DNA of 64,000 nucleotides from Actinophytocola sp963825445. GTDB lineage: Bacteria > Actinomycetota > Actinomycetes > Mycobacteriales > Pseudonocardiaceae. Positions 1 through 11,600 of the stretch are shown piece after piece. Each line of letters starts with the position of its first letter. Position 1 is the first letter of the stretch. A model generated the notes under the pieces. The model was not told where the DNA came from. It saw only the letters and a list, made by a program, of their open reading frames with translations, and searched no databases. The position numbers and the translations under genes are program-made. The stretch spans positions 186,001 to 250,000 of the forward strand of contig CAWGTM010000007.1 of the NCBI GenBank assembly GCA_963825445.1. The letters run 5' to 3'.

Positions 1-82
1 GCGACGGGGGCCCGACCCGCGCGAAGTCGAGGTAGCCGGGCGACTCGTCGAACTGTTCACTCCAGATGTCCCGCACGCGCAC
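1..82 (-). CDS. PLP-dependent aminotransferase class V-like protein, N-terminus only (partial)
   Basis: The minus strand reads VRVRDIWSEQFDESPGYLDF followed by ARVGPPS before the window edge. A start like this, with a short helix and then the G-Y-L-D-F-A-R-x-G-P-P-S signature, is typical of class V aminotransferase / cysteine-desulfurase-fold enzymes of actinomycetes. Only about 27 codons are visible, so neither the PLP lysine nor any substrate residue can be checked. GTG at 82 or GTG at 76 are the possible starts; no clear Shine-Dalgarno sequence precedes either. The gene is divergent from the small membrane protein at 151. The family call rests on this short motif alone. Confidence 0.5.
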   Translation of the reverse strand, partial: MRVRDIWSEQFDESPGYLDFARVGPPS

Positions 83-150
83 CGATGCTAGCCAAGACCG
101 GTCAGGAATCGAGAAGCGCCGGCCCCCGGACCGGACCTAGCGTTCCGGCC

Positions 151-360
151 ATGGCAAACAACGCACGCATCAGGCAGTTCCACCGCTGGACGGCGCTCGT
201 GTTCACGGTGACCACCGTGGTCACGGCCGTCGCGCTGGCGCTGGAGACCTCCGCGGAGTGGATCTCCTATGTGCCGCTGCTCCCGCTCGCCCTGCTGCTG
301 GTGACCGGGATGACCATGTACACCCGGCACTACCTCGGTCGGCGGCGCACCGCGAAATGA
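151..360 (+). CDS. Small two-helix membrane protein, hypothetical
   Basis: A 69-residue protein starting MANNARIRQFHRW. Two hydrophobic stretches are visible: residues about 12-32 (TALVFTVTTVVTAVALAL) and about 38-60 (WISYVPLLPLALLLVTGM), followed by a basic tail ending RRRTAK. The layout is a short basic N-terminus, two membrane helices and a positive C-terminus, so both ends are probably cytoplasmic. The reading frame is open upstream to an ATG at 85, but that extension is hydrophilic and low in complexity, so the ATG at 151 is preferred although no strong Shine-Dalgarno site is visible. I know similar small actinobacterial proteins of unknown function and assign no role. A strong hairpin follows the stop at once. 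Confidence 0.6.
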   Translation: MANNARIRQFHRWTALVFTVTTVVTAVALALETSAEWISYVPLLPLALLLVTGMTMYTRHYLGRRRTAK

Positions 361-393
361 CCCCGGGGGCGCCCACAACGGACGCCCCCGGGG
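361..393. terminator. Strong bidirectional hairpin between convergent genes
   Basis: Perfect inverted repeat with 11-bp arms, CCCCGGGGGCG (361-371) and CGCCCCCGGGG (383-393), separated by an 11-nt loop. It starts at the base after the TGA of the small membrane protein and ends 10 bp before the stop codon of the convergent secreted beta-propeller gene. It has no T-tract, as is common for actinobacterial terminators, and can serve both strands. Confidence 0.8.
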
Positions 394-402
394 ATCACTC
401 GA

Positions 403-2682
403 TCACTGTGTCGGCAGTGACCGCTCGGTGAAGGTCGGTGCCTTCATCGTCTCCGACTCGCCCGCGGTGACCACTCGGGGCATGCCGTTGATGGTCCGGT
501 AGCCGATCACCCAGTACTGCTTGGTCGGGGTGGTGATCGCCAGGACCGTCGGGTCGATGACCGACGGCACGCCGAGGCCGTACCACGTCGGGGGTTGCAC
601 GTAGGTGCCCGAACCGGCCGTGGTTTCGCCCCAGACGGCGAAGTCGTTGTCGGCCTGGCGGTGGACCACGTAGGTCCGGCCGGTGTTCGGGTCGATGATC
701 GCGGCCGGCTGACCGACCGACGTCCCTGTGCCGACGGGGGTCCACGCGGCCGGGAACACCCCGGTCGTGTCCTGCTTCTTCGTGGCGATCGTGCCGTCGG
801 CGGACCGCGCGAACACGGCCATCCGGTAGCCCGGGTAGGTCACGGCCGCGACCTTGCCGCTGCCGTCGCCGCCGAGGTCGGTCCACGGGGACACGGTGAG
901 GTCGTTGCGGAACACCACCGTCCTCACCGCACCCGACGTGGTGCGGGCGAACACCTGCACACCGTCGCGGGCCGCGGTGATGGTCGGGACACCGACCAGG
1001 TCGTGGTCGCCGAGGTTGCGCCAGTACGGCACCGCCCCGGACCGCGCGAACGCCCACAGCTTGCCGTCGGCGTCCACCGCGAACAACACGGTCGTGCCGT
1101 CCGCCAGGTTCCCGGCGACCGGGCCGCTGGCCATCGAACCGCCGAGGTCCTGCATCGCCGTCCACGTGGGCGCGTTGAGCGCGGTCTGGGTGCTCGTCCA
1201 CAGGTCACCGCCGTCGCCGTACTGCGCCGACACCTGCACGGTGCCGCCCGCGCCGTGGCTCAGCGCCGGCGGACCGGCGAACGCCTCGTTGCCCGAGATC
1301 GTCTGGTACTGCGCCTGGTAGGTGTCCGGGTCGGCCTGGTAGGCCATCATGACCTTGCCCAGGTTGTCCACGAAGGAGTAGACGACGCCCGTGGCCGCCT
1401 GGCCCTCCTGGACCTTCCCCTGCAGCATCTGCAGCGTCGTGTCCTGCGGCGTGGGGATCACCGGCTGCGGCTCGGCGAACCAGCCCTCGATGTCGACGTA
1501 CACGAGTGACTGCGAGGTGCTCTGGTTCTTGATCCGCACGATGCCGTCGGTGCCCGGTTTGACGATCACCGACGAACGGTGGTGTGCGCCGGCCTGGTGC
1601 TGGGCGTGGGAGGTGGGTGGCTCGGCCTCACCGTTGGACCACACCCGCAGCACACCGGCCGCCGCGCCGCCGCCCTGCACGCTCAGCATGGCGCCGGCCA
1701 CACCCCGGGTCGGCAACCCGAAGGTGCCGCCGACCGGGAGGTCGAGAGTGCCGTTGGCCGCCACGTAGCCGCCGAACAGGCGCCCCATCGCCGGGCGCAG
1801 GCCCGCGCCGACGGACGACGTCTTCGAGAAGTACGCCATGGTGTCCACGATCAGGTGGGCGGCGGTGGTGCCCCAGTTCTTGAACGTCACCTTCGTGTCG
1901 GTGGTGAGCGGGACGACCGTGCCGCTCGACGAGGCGATGCCGTTCTCGTAGTTCAGGACGCCGTTGGCGCTCATCGCGACGCCGGTCGGCGCGGCGCTGA
2001 AGTAGCCGGGCTGGGTGGAGTTCGGCGGCACGGTCAGCGACAGGTACGCGGCCGACGCGCCGACCGGGATGCCGCCGGGGGCGAGGTCGATGACGCGGCT
2101 ACCACCCGCGGGGATGATGCCACCGGTGGTGCGGGTGTCGACCACCCGCTTCTGCGTGATCGGGACCAGCCCGCCGTTGGCGCTGCCGGTCGAGGTCTTG
2201 AAGTAGCCCTGCACCTCGACGATGACGTGCGACTCGCCGTGTGCGTTGTAGACGGTGAGCTGCCCGTTGGCGCCGGGCTTCACGATCGCCACGTTCGACT
2301 GCTGCTCGGTGGCCATGGCGTAGACGGTCGACACCGAAGGCTGCGTGGTGTTGGCCGCGTACACGGTGATCCAGGTGGCGGCGGTCGGCGCCGCGGCGAT
2401 CACCCGGACCATCACGGCACTCACGCCGGTGGCCGGGACTCCCCCGACACCCAGCACGGTGAACGACGCCCTGCCGCCGGCCTTGAGTTTGGCGGCCTTG
2501 CGGGTGTCGTAGATGTTGCTGGGCGCGGACAGGGGCACGAAGTCCCCGCCCCGCCCGGCCGCGTCCGCCTGGGCGACCGGCTGGTCCACGGGTGCCACCA
2601 CCACGGCCAGCGCCGCGGCGACCGCCGCGAGGGCGGCCACCAGTCGTAAGGCCGGTCTCCGGCGCTTTCTCGTCTCGAGCAT
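403..2682 (-). CDS. Secreted protein: three beta-sandwich repeats plus PLL-like beta-propeller
   Basis: A 759-residue protein with a Sec signal peptide (KRRRPALRLVAALAAVAA, then AVVVAPVDQPVAQADA). Residues about 47-410 hold three divergent copies of a roughly 120-residue unit. The first two begin with a (I/V)(Y/V)DTR motif, and units end in phrases like VIVEVQGYF, LIVDTMAYF and VYVDIEGWF. From about 430 to the end, short repeats of the type T-x-x-G-x-V-x-V-F-A-R-x-x-D-G form a tectonin/PLL-like beta-propeller, a fold that often binds sugars. The Shine-Dalgarno sequence AGGAAAGGGA lies in the 14-bp gap after the RHS stop codon, so the two genes are very probably co-transcribed. No enzymatic motif is seen. 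It occupies the position where a polymorphic toxin's immunity gene would be expected, but a signal peptide and propeller do not look like a classical immunity protein; a cell-surface lectin or shell partner is more likely. Confidence 0.72.
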   Translation of the reverse strand: MLETRKRRRPALRLVAALAAVAAALAVVVAPVDQPVAQADAAGRGGDFVPLSAPSNIYDTRKAAKLKAGGRASFTVLGVGGVPATGVSAVMVRVIAAAPTAATWITVYAANTTQPSVSTVYAMATEQQSNVAIVKPGANGQLTVYNAHGESHVIVEVQGYFKTSTGSANGGLVPITQKRVVDTRTTGGIIPAGGSRVIDLAPGGIPVGASAAYLSLTVPPNSTQPGYFSAAPTGVAMSANGVLNYENGIASSSGTVVPLTTDTKVTFKNWGTTAAHLIVDTMAYFSKTSSVGAGLRPAMGRLFGGYVAANGTLDLPVGGTFGLPTRGVAGAMLSVQGGGAAAGVLRVWSNGEAEPPTSHAQHQAGAHHRSSVIVKPGTDGIVRIKNQSTSQSLVYVDIEGWFAEPQPVIPTPQDTTLQMLQGKVQEGQAATGVVYSFVDNLGKVMMAYQADPDTYQAQYQTISGNEAFAGPPALSHGAGGTVQVSAQYGDGGDLWTSTQTALNAPTWTAMQDLGGSMASGPVAGNLADGTTVLFAVDADGKLWAFARSGAVPYWRNLGDHDLVGVPTITAARDGVQVFARTTSGAVRTVVFRNDLTVSPWTDLGGDGSGKVAAVTYPGYRMAVFARSADGTIATKKQDTTGVFPAAWTPVGTGTSVGQPAAIIDPNTGRTYVVHRQADNDFAVWGETTAGSGTYVQPPTWYGLGVPSVIDPTVLAITTPTKQYWVIGYRTINGMPRVVTAGESETMKAPTFTERSLPTQ

Positions 2683-2696
2683 GGAACGTCCCTTTC

Positions 2697-5600
2697 CTAT
2701 TTACGACTGAGCAGTCGCCGAATTGCCCGCTTCCCCACGTTCATCACCACCGCGGGCAAGGTGCCGGCCGTGAGCAACACGGCCGTGCCGGGGTCGATGG
2801 TGCCGTCGAGAAGGCCGGTTCCGACGGAGACGAGGTCGTCTCCGAGGTTGCCTCCGCCGTGCTTGCCGGTCCCGAGCGTCCGCTGGTCGATCGCATCCGC
2901 GGTGAAGCAGTGGATCGTGGCCCCGTTGCACTTCACATTGGGTATGACATCCCCGCTCTTGGGGTGCTTCGGGCACTCGACGTTGTGGGTCAACAGATCC
3001 GTGTTGCCCGCCACCACGTAGTAGGTGTGGAGCACGTCGACCGTCAGGTTGTAGACACGACCTTCCTCCGTCCACTCGCGAGTGTCGATGACCGTGGCCG
3101 ACCGACCGTTGCTCGACGCGAGTTGGTTGCCTGCCACGAGCTCCCCGGCATCGACCCACGTCTTCAGGTCGGCCGCCCAGATCGGGTGGTTCTGCGTGGC
3201 CACGACCTCACCGGTGTTCGTGGTGATCTCCACGAGGTCCTTGCGTCCCTCGCCGACGATCACGTCGGTCACCGGCTGGAACTCCGTGCGCCCGGTGGTG
3301 GGGTCGGTGGCGAGTACCTGGTCACCCAGCCGCACCTGGTCGATCCGTTTCGCGCCGCCGCCGGCCAGCCGCACGAGCGTGTCACCGGCGAAGCTGTTCG
3401 CCTCCCGCACACAACTGGCGGTCTCCCCGACGTTGTCCATCACCCGCCGGCCGGTCTTCACGGCGGCCACGGCGTCGTCGGAGTGGCGGGCCGTCAGTGA
3501 CGCGACCCGCGCCGCACGCACGGCACCGCCGCCGACACCGCCGAGCAGGTATCCGCCGATGGTGGCGGCCGTCCACGCACACGCCTCCAGGTCGCCCTTC
3601 GTGACACACGAGACGAGGTCTGTGACGCCGGTCGCGTCGGCCGCGACCTTCAACGCCGCCTTGAGATATGGAGCCGCGGCCTGCGCGAAGTCGTTGACCG
3701 CCTCGACCGCCTTGGACACGTTCTCCACGACCGCGCCCGCGACGTCGACCGCCTTCTGGTAGATGGCGGTGGCGCTCTTCACGGTGTCGTGGACGACGTT
3801 CCGTGTCGTCGCCACCACCTTCGCCGGCAGGTGCGCGGCCGCCGACACGAGCTTCTTCGCGGCCGACAGCATGGGTTTCGCGGCGGCGAGCACCGCCTTG
3901 ACGGGTGTGTGTTTCGCGACGTAGGCGGCCGCCTTCTTCGCCACCCTGGTGACCTGTTTGGCCTTCGCGATGGCCGCCTTGCGGGCCTGTTCGGCCTTGC
4001 GGGCGGTCCAGTTGATCGCGTCGCGGACGGACTTGCGGCTCTGTTGGTAGTAGTTCTTCGCGCCCTTGTAGAGCCACTTGGCGCCCTTGCTGATCCCGCG
4101 TCCGATCGCCTTCAGTCCACTCGAGACCTTGCTGCCGACCCACTTGGCCGCGGACTTGACCTTCTTCCCGACCCACTTGGCGGCGGAGGCGATCTTGCTG
4201 CCCACGAACTTGGCGCCGCTCCACACGGTGCTCCCGAACCACTTGATGCCGGACGACACGTGGCTCTTGACCATCGAGAATCCCGAGGAGACCTTGCTCC
4301 CCACCCAGCTCGCGGCCTGGCTGACCTTGTTCTTCACCGACTTGCAGAACCCGCAGGACAGCTGGCCGTCCGGGTCGGTGAAGGTGAGCGGGTCGCCGTT
4401 GCCGTAGGTGTACCGGTTCGCGGTGATCGAGTCGCCGCGCGTGTAGTCGACCGTGTCGCGTGCGGTGAAGGAGCCGCTGTTCGGGTCGTACCAGCGGGCA
4501 CCCATGTTGACCTGTTTGGTGTCCTGGTCGGTCCAGTCGCCCTGGTAGCCGAGGTTCCCGGTGTCGCCCTTGGTGGTCAGGACCTCGCCGAACGGGTCGT
4601 AGGCGGTGGAGTCGGGCAGCCCGCCGAGCGTGGTGTCACCGGCCGCGAAGCCACCGACGATGTCGCCGTGTTCGTCGGCGAGCGCGAGGGTCGTGCCGGT
4701 CGCGTCGCCGACCGCCAGCAGGTCGTCCTCCGGGCCCCGCGCGAACTTCTCCACGCCGTCGTACACCGGCTCGTCGGACAGGCCGGCGTAGGTGACGGCC
4801 ATGCCGTCGCGGGTCACGAGCCGCCCGACGCCGTCGTAGGCGTAGCTGTGGCCGATCGCGCCGACCATGCGGTCGAACGCGTCGAAGTCGAACTTCTCGG
4901 TCAGCCCGGAGCTGGTGCGCGTCGCCCGGGTGCCGCGCGCGGTGTAGGTGTAGGTGTAGTCGCCGTCGGAGAGCAGCCGGTTGCGCTGGTCGTAGGTGGC
5001 GGTCTTGGTCCCGGTCCTGGTGCGGTTGCCGGCCGCGTCCCACTCGTAGGCCGTGGTGCCGGTCGGCCCGGTCCACGAGGTGAGCCGCCCGGCCAGGTCG
5101 TAGGCGTAGGTGTTGTTTCCCGAACCCGCCGTGCCGGTGGTGGCCTTGCCGACGACCTGGTCGTTCGCGTTGTAGCTGTAGTTCACCCCCGAGACCACCG
5201 CACCGGCGCTGTTCTTCAGCGTGTCCGAGGTGTTGCGGGCCAGGTCGTCGTAGCCGAACGTGCGTACCCGCCCGGACCCGAAGTCCACCGTGGACAGGAG
5301 GCCGGCGGTGTCGTAGCCGTAGCGCTGGACGGTGCCCGACAGTCCGTCGGCGACGGTCGCGAGTCTTCCGTTGGTGTAGGTGAACTTCGCCTCGCCCGCC
5401 GCGTCCTTTCTGGACAGCTCGTTGCCGTCGCTGTCGTACACGTAGTCCGCCGACCCGCCGGGTCCGCGCGCGGTCCGCAGGTTGCCGCGGTCGTCGTAGG
5501 CGTAGGTGTTCGTCCCGCCCGGCGCGCTCACCGAGGTGATCTGGTCGAGCAGGTCGTAGCCCACCGTGCGGGTGCTGGTGGCGACCGACGCGCCCGCGCC

Positions 5601-8600
5601 GGTCTCCTGCACCAGCCGCCCGCCCGCGTCGTAGGTGGCCGCACGGGTCACGCCACCCGGCGCGGAGATCTTCGCTGGGTAGGCGCCGGCGTCGTAGCCG
5701 ACCGTCCACGTGCGATCCGCGGCGTTCGGGTGCGTGGTGGTGGCCGGTTCGATGGCCGACTCGGGCAGCCCCAACGTGTTGTAGGTGTACAGGAAGCTGT
5801 TGCCCAGTCCGTTGGTGAGGCGGGTGCGCTGCCCGGCCGCGTCGTACCCGAACGACGTGGTGATCGAGGAGGTGGCGGTCACCGGCTCCACCTGCCGCAC
5901 GAGTTGGTCGCCCGCGTCGTAGGTGTAGGTGGTGGTGGTGCCGAGCCCGTCGGTGGCCGACACCAGGTTGCCGGCCTGGTCGTAGTTGGCACGCTGGGAC
6001 TGGATGAGTGTCCCGTTCGGACGCAGCTTGTTCACCGCGACCGCGCGGCCGGCGGCGTCGTGGACGGTCTGGGTGGTCCGTCCGATGTGGTCGGCCGCCC
6101 GGACCTGCCGGCCGCTCTGGTCGTAGCCGAACTGCGCCGACACCCCGGACGGGTCGACCGCGCGGATCAGCTGGCCGAGCGAGTCGTAGACGTTCCTGGT
6201 GACCGCACCCGAGGGCGCGTCGGTGCGGACGAGTTGGCCGGAGTCGTCGTACACCATGGTGGTGGTGTAGTTGTTCGGCTGCGGGTTGCGCTCCACCTCG
6301 GTGGCGGTGAGCGGACGATCCAGGTCGTCGTAGGTCGCCTCGACCCGACCACCCATGGCGTCCGTCGTGGACAGTGGCTGCCCGGTTCTGGTGTAGGTGA
6401 AGGACGTGACCGCGCGGGTGTCGTTCGTGGTGGCCGGTTCGTCCTGCTTCACCATCCGGCCGAGCTGGTCGTAGGTGTAGCGGGTGGCGTTGCCGCGTGG
6501 GTCGATCTCCTCCACGACGTTCCCGAGCCCGTCGTAGCGGGTCCTCGTGGTGGGTGTCACCGCGCTCGCCGCGCCGGGCGCCCGGTAGGCGGGTTCCGCC
6601 TCGGTCACCGGCCGGCCGAGCCTGTCGAAGGTCCAGGTGCGGGTGCGGCCGACCTCGTCGCGCACCGACGTCTGCTCGCCGAACGTGTTGTAGCCGTAGG
6701 TGGCGACCGGACGGACGGTCACCGGAGCGGCCCCGCCGGACTCCGTGGCCACCGGCGCGCTCGTGTCCCGGACCAGCCGCTCCAGCTCGTCGTAGGCGAA
6801 GTTCGTCGTGTAGGCCGCCGGGTCGGCACCCGCCGCGTTGCCGCGTGGGTCCGTTGTGGACAGCTGCAGGCCGCGTTGGTCGTAGGTCGAGGTGGTGACG
6901 AGCGACTCGGTGCCCGTGGACGTGGTCTCGCGGATGGCGTTGCCGGCGTCGTCGTAGACGTAGTCCACGACCTCCGCGGTGGTCGGCACGGTCCACGGCA
7001 CGTTCGACGGCCGGCCGGTGCGGCTGACCCGGGTGACGCTGCCGCCCTGGTCGTAGGTGTAGTTCGTGGTGCGCGCCAACCCACCGGGATCCTCCACGGT
7101 GGACACGAGGTCACCGCCGCGGTCGTAGGTCTGGGTCAACGTCATGGTGCCGTTGCCCGTGACCTTCTTCGTGGGGTTGCCGGCGTTGTCGTAGAAGTTC
7201 TCCTCGACCACGTAGTCGCGGGGCACGCCGTCGTGGCCGCGGAACTTCTTCAGCACGATCTTCCACAGGCGGTCGTCGCCGTAGTACTGGTACTCGTAGC
7301 GCCGGCCCATGGCGTCGGTCTCGCTCGCGCGCCGCCCGGCGAAGTCGTAGGAGTAGGACTTCACGACCAGGTAGTCGGTCACCAGGCCGCCCTGGTCGTC
7401 GCTCGTGTAGGCACGCAGCCGCACCTCGGCGAGCGCGTTGCGGGCGGTGTAGGCGTAGTCGTAGCGGTTGCCGAGTGCGTCCACCGTGGACACGAGGTTG
7501 CCGAACCGGTCGTAGCTCGAGGTGGTCTCGTTGCCCTCGGCGTCGACCACCCGGATCGGGCGGCCGGCGTCGTCGTACTCGGTGGTGGTCGTGCGGGTCG
7601 GGTCGCCGCCGACCTTGTCGCTCTCCTCGACCTTGACGGCGTTGCCGTCGACGTCGTAGGTGGTGGACGTCAGGAGCTGGTGTTGGGTGCCGGTCACCGT
7701 GTCGGTGGTCACCGGCCCGGTCACGCTCACCGGCCGCGACAGCGCGTCGTAGGCGAACGTGGTGGTGACACCCGCCGGGTAGGTGTCGGACACCTCGGTC
7801 TCGGTGATCTGCCGGCCGAGCAGGTCGTAGGTGTACTTGGTGACCAGACCGGACGGTTCGGTGGTCTGCGCCAGGTCACCGTTCGCGTAGTACTGGTGGC
7901 GGGTGACCTTGTTGCGGGTGTCGGTGGTGGTGAGCACCATCCCCGCGGGGATCGACCCGCCGCCGACCGCGGATTCCGTGCCGGTGCTGTAGGTGTGGCG
8001 CACGAGCGCGCCGTCGGGCTCGGTCTGCGTGGCCAGGTTTCCCTGCGCGGTGTAGGTGTAGCTCGTGCGGTAGGTGGTGTCGGTCGCGCTCGCCGATCGC
8101 GCGTCACGCGTCTCGACGGGCAACTCGTTGCGGGGGTCGAGCGGGTTGGTGACGGTCGCCGGGTAGGTGGTGTACGAGGTCTGGCACGAGTTGGCCTTCT
8201 GGCACGTGGTGCGGGAGGCGACGTTGCCGCGCGTGTCGTAGGTCATGGTGACGGCGTCGCCGTTCTCGTTCGTGACCTTCGCGAGCCCGCCGGTGTCGTT
8301 GTACTCGTAGGTGCGGATGGCCATGCCCTCTAGCGGGTGTTCCACGAACACCGGCCCGCCGGAGCCGCCGGGGATGACCGTGCAGAACTGGGGGTCGCCG
8401 GGGTCGGGCGTGGTGCACTCCTCGACCTCCTCGGGCGGCGCGGGCGTGGGGTAGCCGGGGCGGTCCTCCTCACGCAGTTCGAGCCCGATGGGCATTCCGG
8501 AGCGCAGCAGTTGGTTGGTCAGCGCGTCGTACTCGTACAGGTTGGCGCGGTTGGACGGGTCGATCACCTGCACGCTGCGGCGCAGGTCGGTGGCGCCACC

Positions 8601-11600
8601 GAACACCGCCGGGGCGCCGATCTTCCAGGTGCCACCGTCGCGGTCGGTGTAGGTGGCCAGCCGGTCGAGGTTGACGTCGTAGGTGGCGGTCAGCGCGGTC
8701 GACCCGCCGGGCATGGTCACGCCCGTCAGCTGGTCGGCCGCCACCGCGCCGTAGCGGTGGTGCGCGGCGACCGCCACGGCGCCGAGCGGCCGCGAGTACA
8801 CGGCGACCTCGTCGATGGCGCCGGTGAAGTACCGGGTGGTGGCCGTGCCCCACGCCGGCCACGAGCCGGGGGTGGTGACGGTCGCGGCACCCAACTGGTT
8901 GTACGTCAGCAAGGCGTGGTCGAGCGTGGCGGTGGTCTGTCCCACCCGGACACCGTCGAGGTAGAGCGTCTGGGTGGTGCCCATGGAGGACAGGACCGCG
9001 TGGTGCCAGCGGCCGTCGTTGACCGCGCCCGTCGACGCGATCGGCGCGATGGCCGCGTTGCCGAACTGGCCGCGCAGCTTCCCGTCGGTGCCGACGTACA
9101 GCACCGGCACACCGCGGCCGGGTGCGGTGCCGAACGCCTTGTCCTGGTAGCCGAGCAGCGGCCCGCCGGTGCCGGTGGTGGCCGCCTTGAACCACAGCTC
9201 CACCGCGCCGTCGCGGCTCTTCTTCACCACACCCCTCGGCAGGTCCACTCGCGACGACGTGCCGTTGAACGTGGCCGACGTGCCGGTCGCGCCGGCGAGC
9301 GCACCCGCGCCGCCGAGCGTCACGGACGTGTACTTCGCGGCGTCCTCACCGAGGTTCACGGCGATCTCGCTGCCGGCGTTGCCGCCCTCGGCCTCACCGA
9401 GGCGCCAGTACGACTCGGGCTTCGAGTCGAGCACGGCGCTGCGGTAGTGCGAACCGGCCGCGTACTCGTAGGAGGTGCAGACCGCGCCGGGGGCACACAC
9501 CTTCGTCAGGACGTCACCGGAGTACGTGTAGTCCCAGGAGGTGTTGAGGTCGGTGGTCACCTTCGTGATGTGCGTGCCGGTCCAGGTGAACCGCAGCGCG
9601 CGACCGGCCGGGTTGGACTGGCTGTTGGACACCTGCGCCTTGGTGAGCTTCCCGCTCAGGTCGTAGCTGAGCACCACGGAGCGCTGCGCGTTGTCGGTGA
9701 TCCGGATCAGCCGGCCGCCGGAGTCGAACGCGTAGGTCACACCGGCCCGGTCGGCGAGCGTCCACGCGCCGCCGGTCAGGCTGAGGGCGGCCGACCTGAC
9801 CGACGGCGCGGCGAACGTGCCGTCGGCGTTGCGGCCGAACCGCACCGCCTGGCCGTCCGGATAGGTGACCACGACGTTGCCCGATCCGTCGTCGTCGGTG
9901 GTGAGCCGCATGTCGTACCTGGTGGTCCAGCCGGCGCCGAACGCGTTGTCCCGCCTCGGGTCCAGGCTGTTGTACGTTCGGATCAGGTTGAGTTCCGGAC
10001 CGGCCGTGGCGGCCGTCGCGTCCACGGCCACTGTGGACAGATTGCCCGACTGCGCGTCGTACTCGCGTTCCTGCGCGGCCTCGGCCGCCCCGGCGATCCG
10101 CGAGGTGATCTCGGGTTGCGGCACGTCGGCCAGGACGGTCGAGTAGTCCGACGACACCTCGTTGGCGCCGTCCTTCACGAACACCCGCCACAGGTAGGCC
10201 TTCGTCCACGCCATCCGTCCGGAAGGGACGGTCCACGTCTGACTCGCCTGGTAGCCGGAGTTCGTGCAGGACACCGGCGCGCCGGTCGCGTTGCGGTCAC
10301 ACAGCTCGAACTTGAAGCTCAGCGACGAACCGGGCGGCGCGTCGATGTCGAGAGCGCGCCCCCACAACGCGGGGGTCAGCGTCGGGGCCTGATATCCGTT
10401 GGGTGGGAACAACTCCTGCACGACCGGCGGCAGGTCGGTGACCTCCAGCACGATCCGCGCCGGCGCGACCTGGTGGTCGGTGAAGACGATCCCGCCGTTC
10501 TTGACCATCGTGAAGTCGAGGAAGTACCGGCCGGGCGGCAACGCCTTGATGGTCGCGTCCAGCGTCACCCGCGCGTTCCGCGCGACCGGCGACGTGATGT
10601 CGGCCGACCGGAACTGGCCCACCGCCTGCCCGGTCTGTGCCTTGTAGACCCGGTAGGCGAGGTAGTAGCCGCCCGCGTTCCACGTGTCCTTGCTCCGGTT
10701 GGTGACCGTGATCTTGACCTTGCCGGCCTGGTTCTGCAGCACCGGCGGGTCGGGGACGGGGTTGGGGATGGCGTACTCGGCGTTGTACGGGCTGTGTGTC
10801 ACGTACAGCCGGGGGTTGTTGGCGGGCTCGCTCGTCCCGACGAACCGCTTGCCGCTCAACGCGTCCGCCACGTTCGCGCGCAGCGAGATGCCGTTGTTCG
10901 CGGTCGTGCCGTCGACCCAGCCCTGCACGAGCCGGGTACCGCCGACGCCGAGGTCGAACAGTTCGTTGGCCGAGGGGCAGGGCGAGGTGGGAATGGTTTC
11001 CGGGAACCAGCCGTGCGCGAAGGACCGGCTGGCCATCGACGGGCCGACCGCGGGACCGGGATAGGAGTAGCTGCCGGTGGGCGACCACGCGGCCGTGACC
11101 GGGTGGACGGTGACGGGGCGGGCCTTGCAGGAGTTGGCGTCGTAGTTGAGCACCTGGAGCTGCGCACCGAAGATCGTGTGGAACTTCAGGGTGTTCACGA
11201 GCGAGCCGAACTTCAGGTAGGACGCGGTGTTCGCGCCGGCAACCCGGCCGACCTGCAACTCGGACCCACCGGCGGCCGACGAGGACCCGCGCACGTACAT
11301 CGACGCGTCGGCCTTGTCGTTGGCCACCGGCAGACTCACGGTCGGGTCGACGTGCACGGGGAACTGACGGACCGGGTCACGCAGCCACGCGTCGTCGATC
11401 GTGACCTCGAGGGTGGTGCCGTCGAGCCGGTAGGTGACCCCGGTGGACAGGGCGGCGGCCGAGTCGACCATGTTCCCCGGTGGGATCACGGCCTTCACGT
11501 CGCCGGCCGCGTCGGTGAGCACGACCTGACCGTCGGCCAGTGTCGGCGTCAACCCGGTGAGCCGCAACGGGAAGCGGAACGTGCGCGCGGTGTCCGCGTT

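Noticed and set aside
2985..3398. Hint region as a self-splicing intein
   Set aside because: The region begins with Ser-Phe-Ala-Gly-Asp and ends His-Asn, followed by Val rather than Cys, Ser or Thr, and sits at the end of an RHS protein. That fits a Hint autoprocessing domain better than an intein between two exteins.
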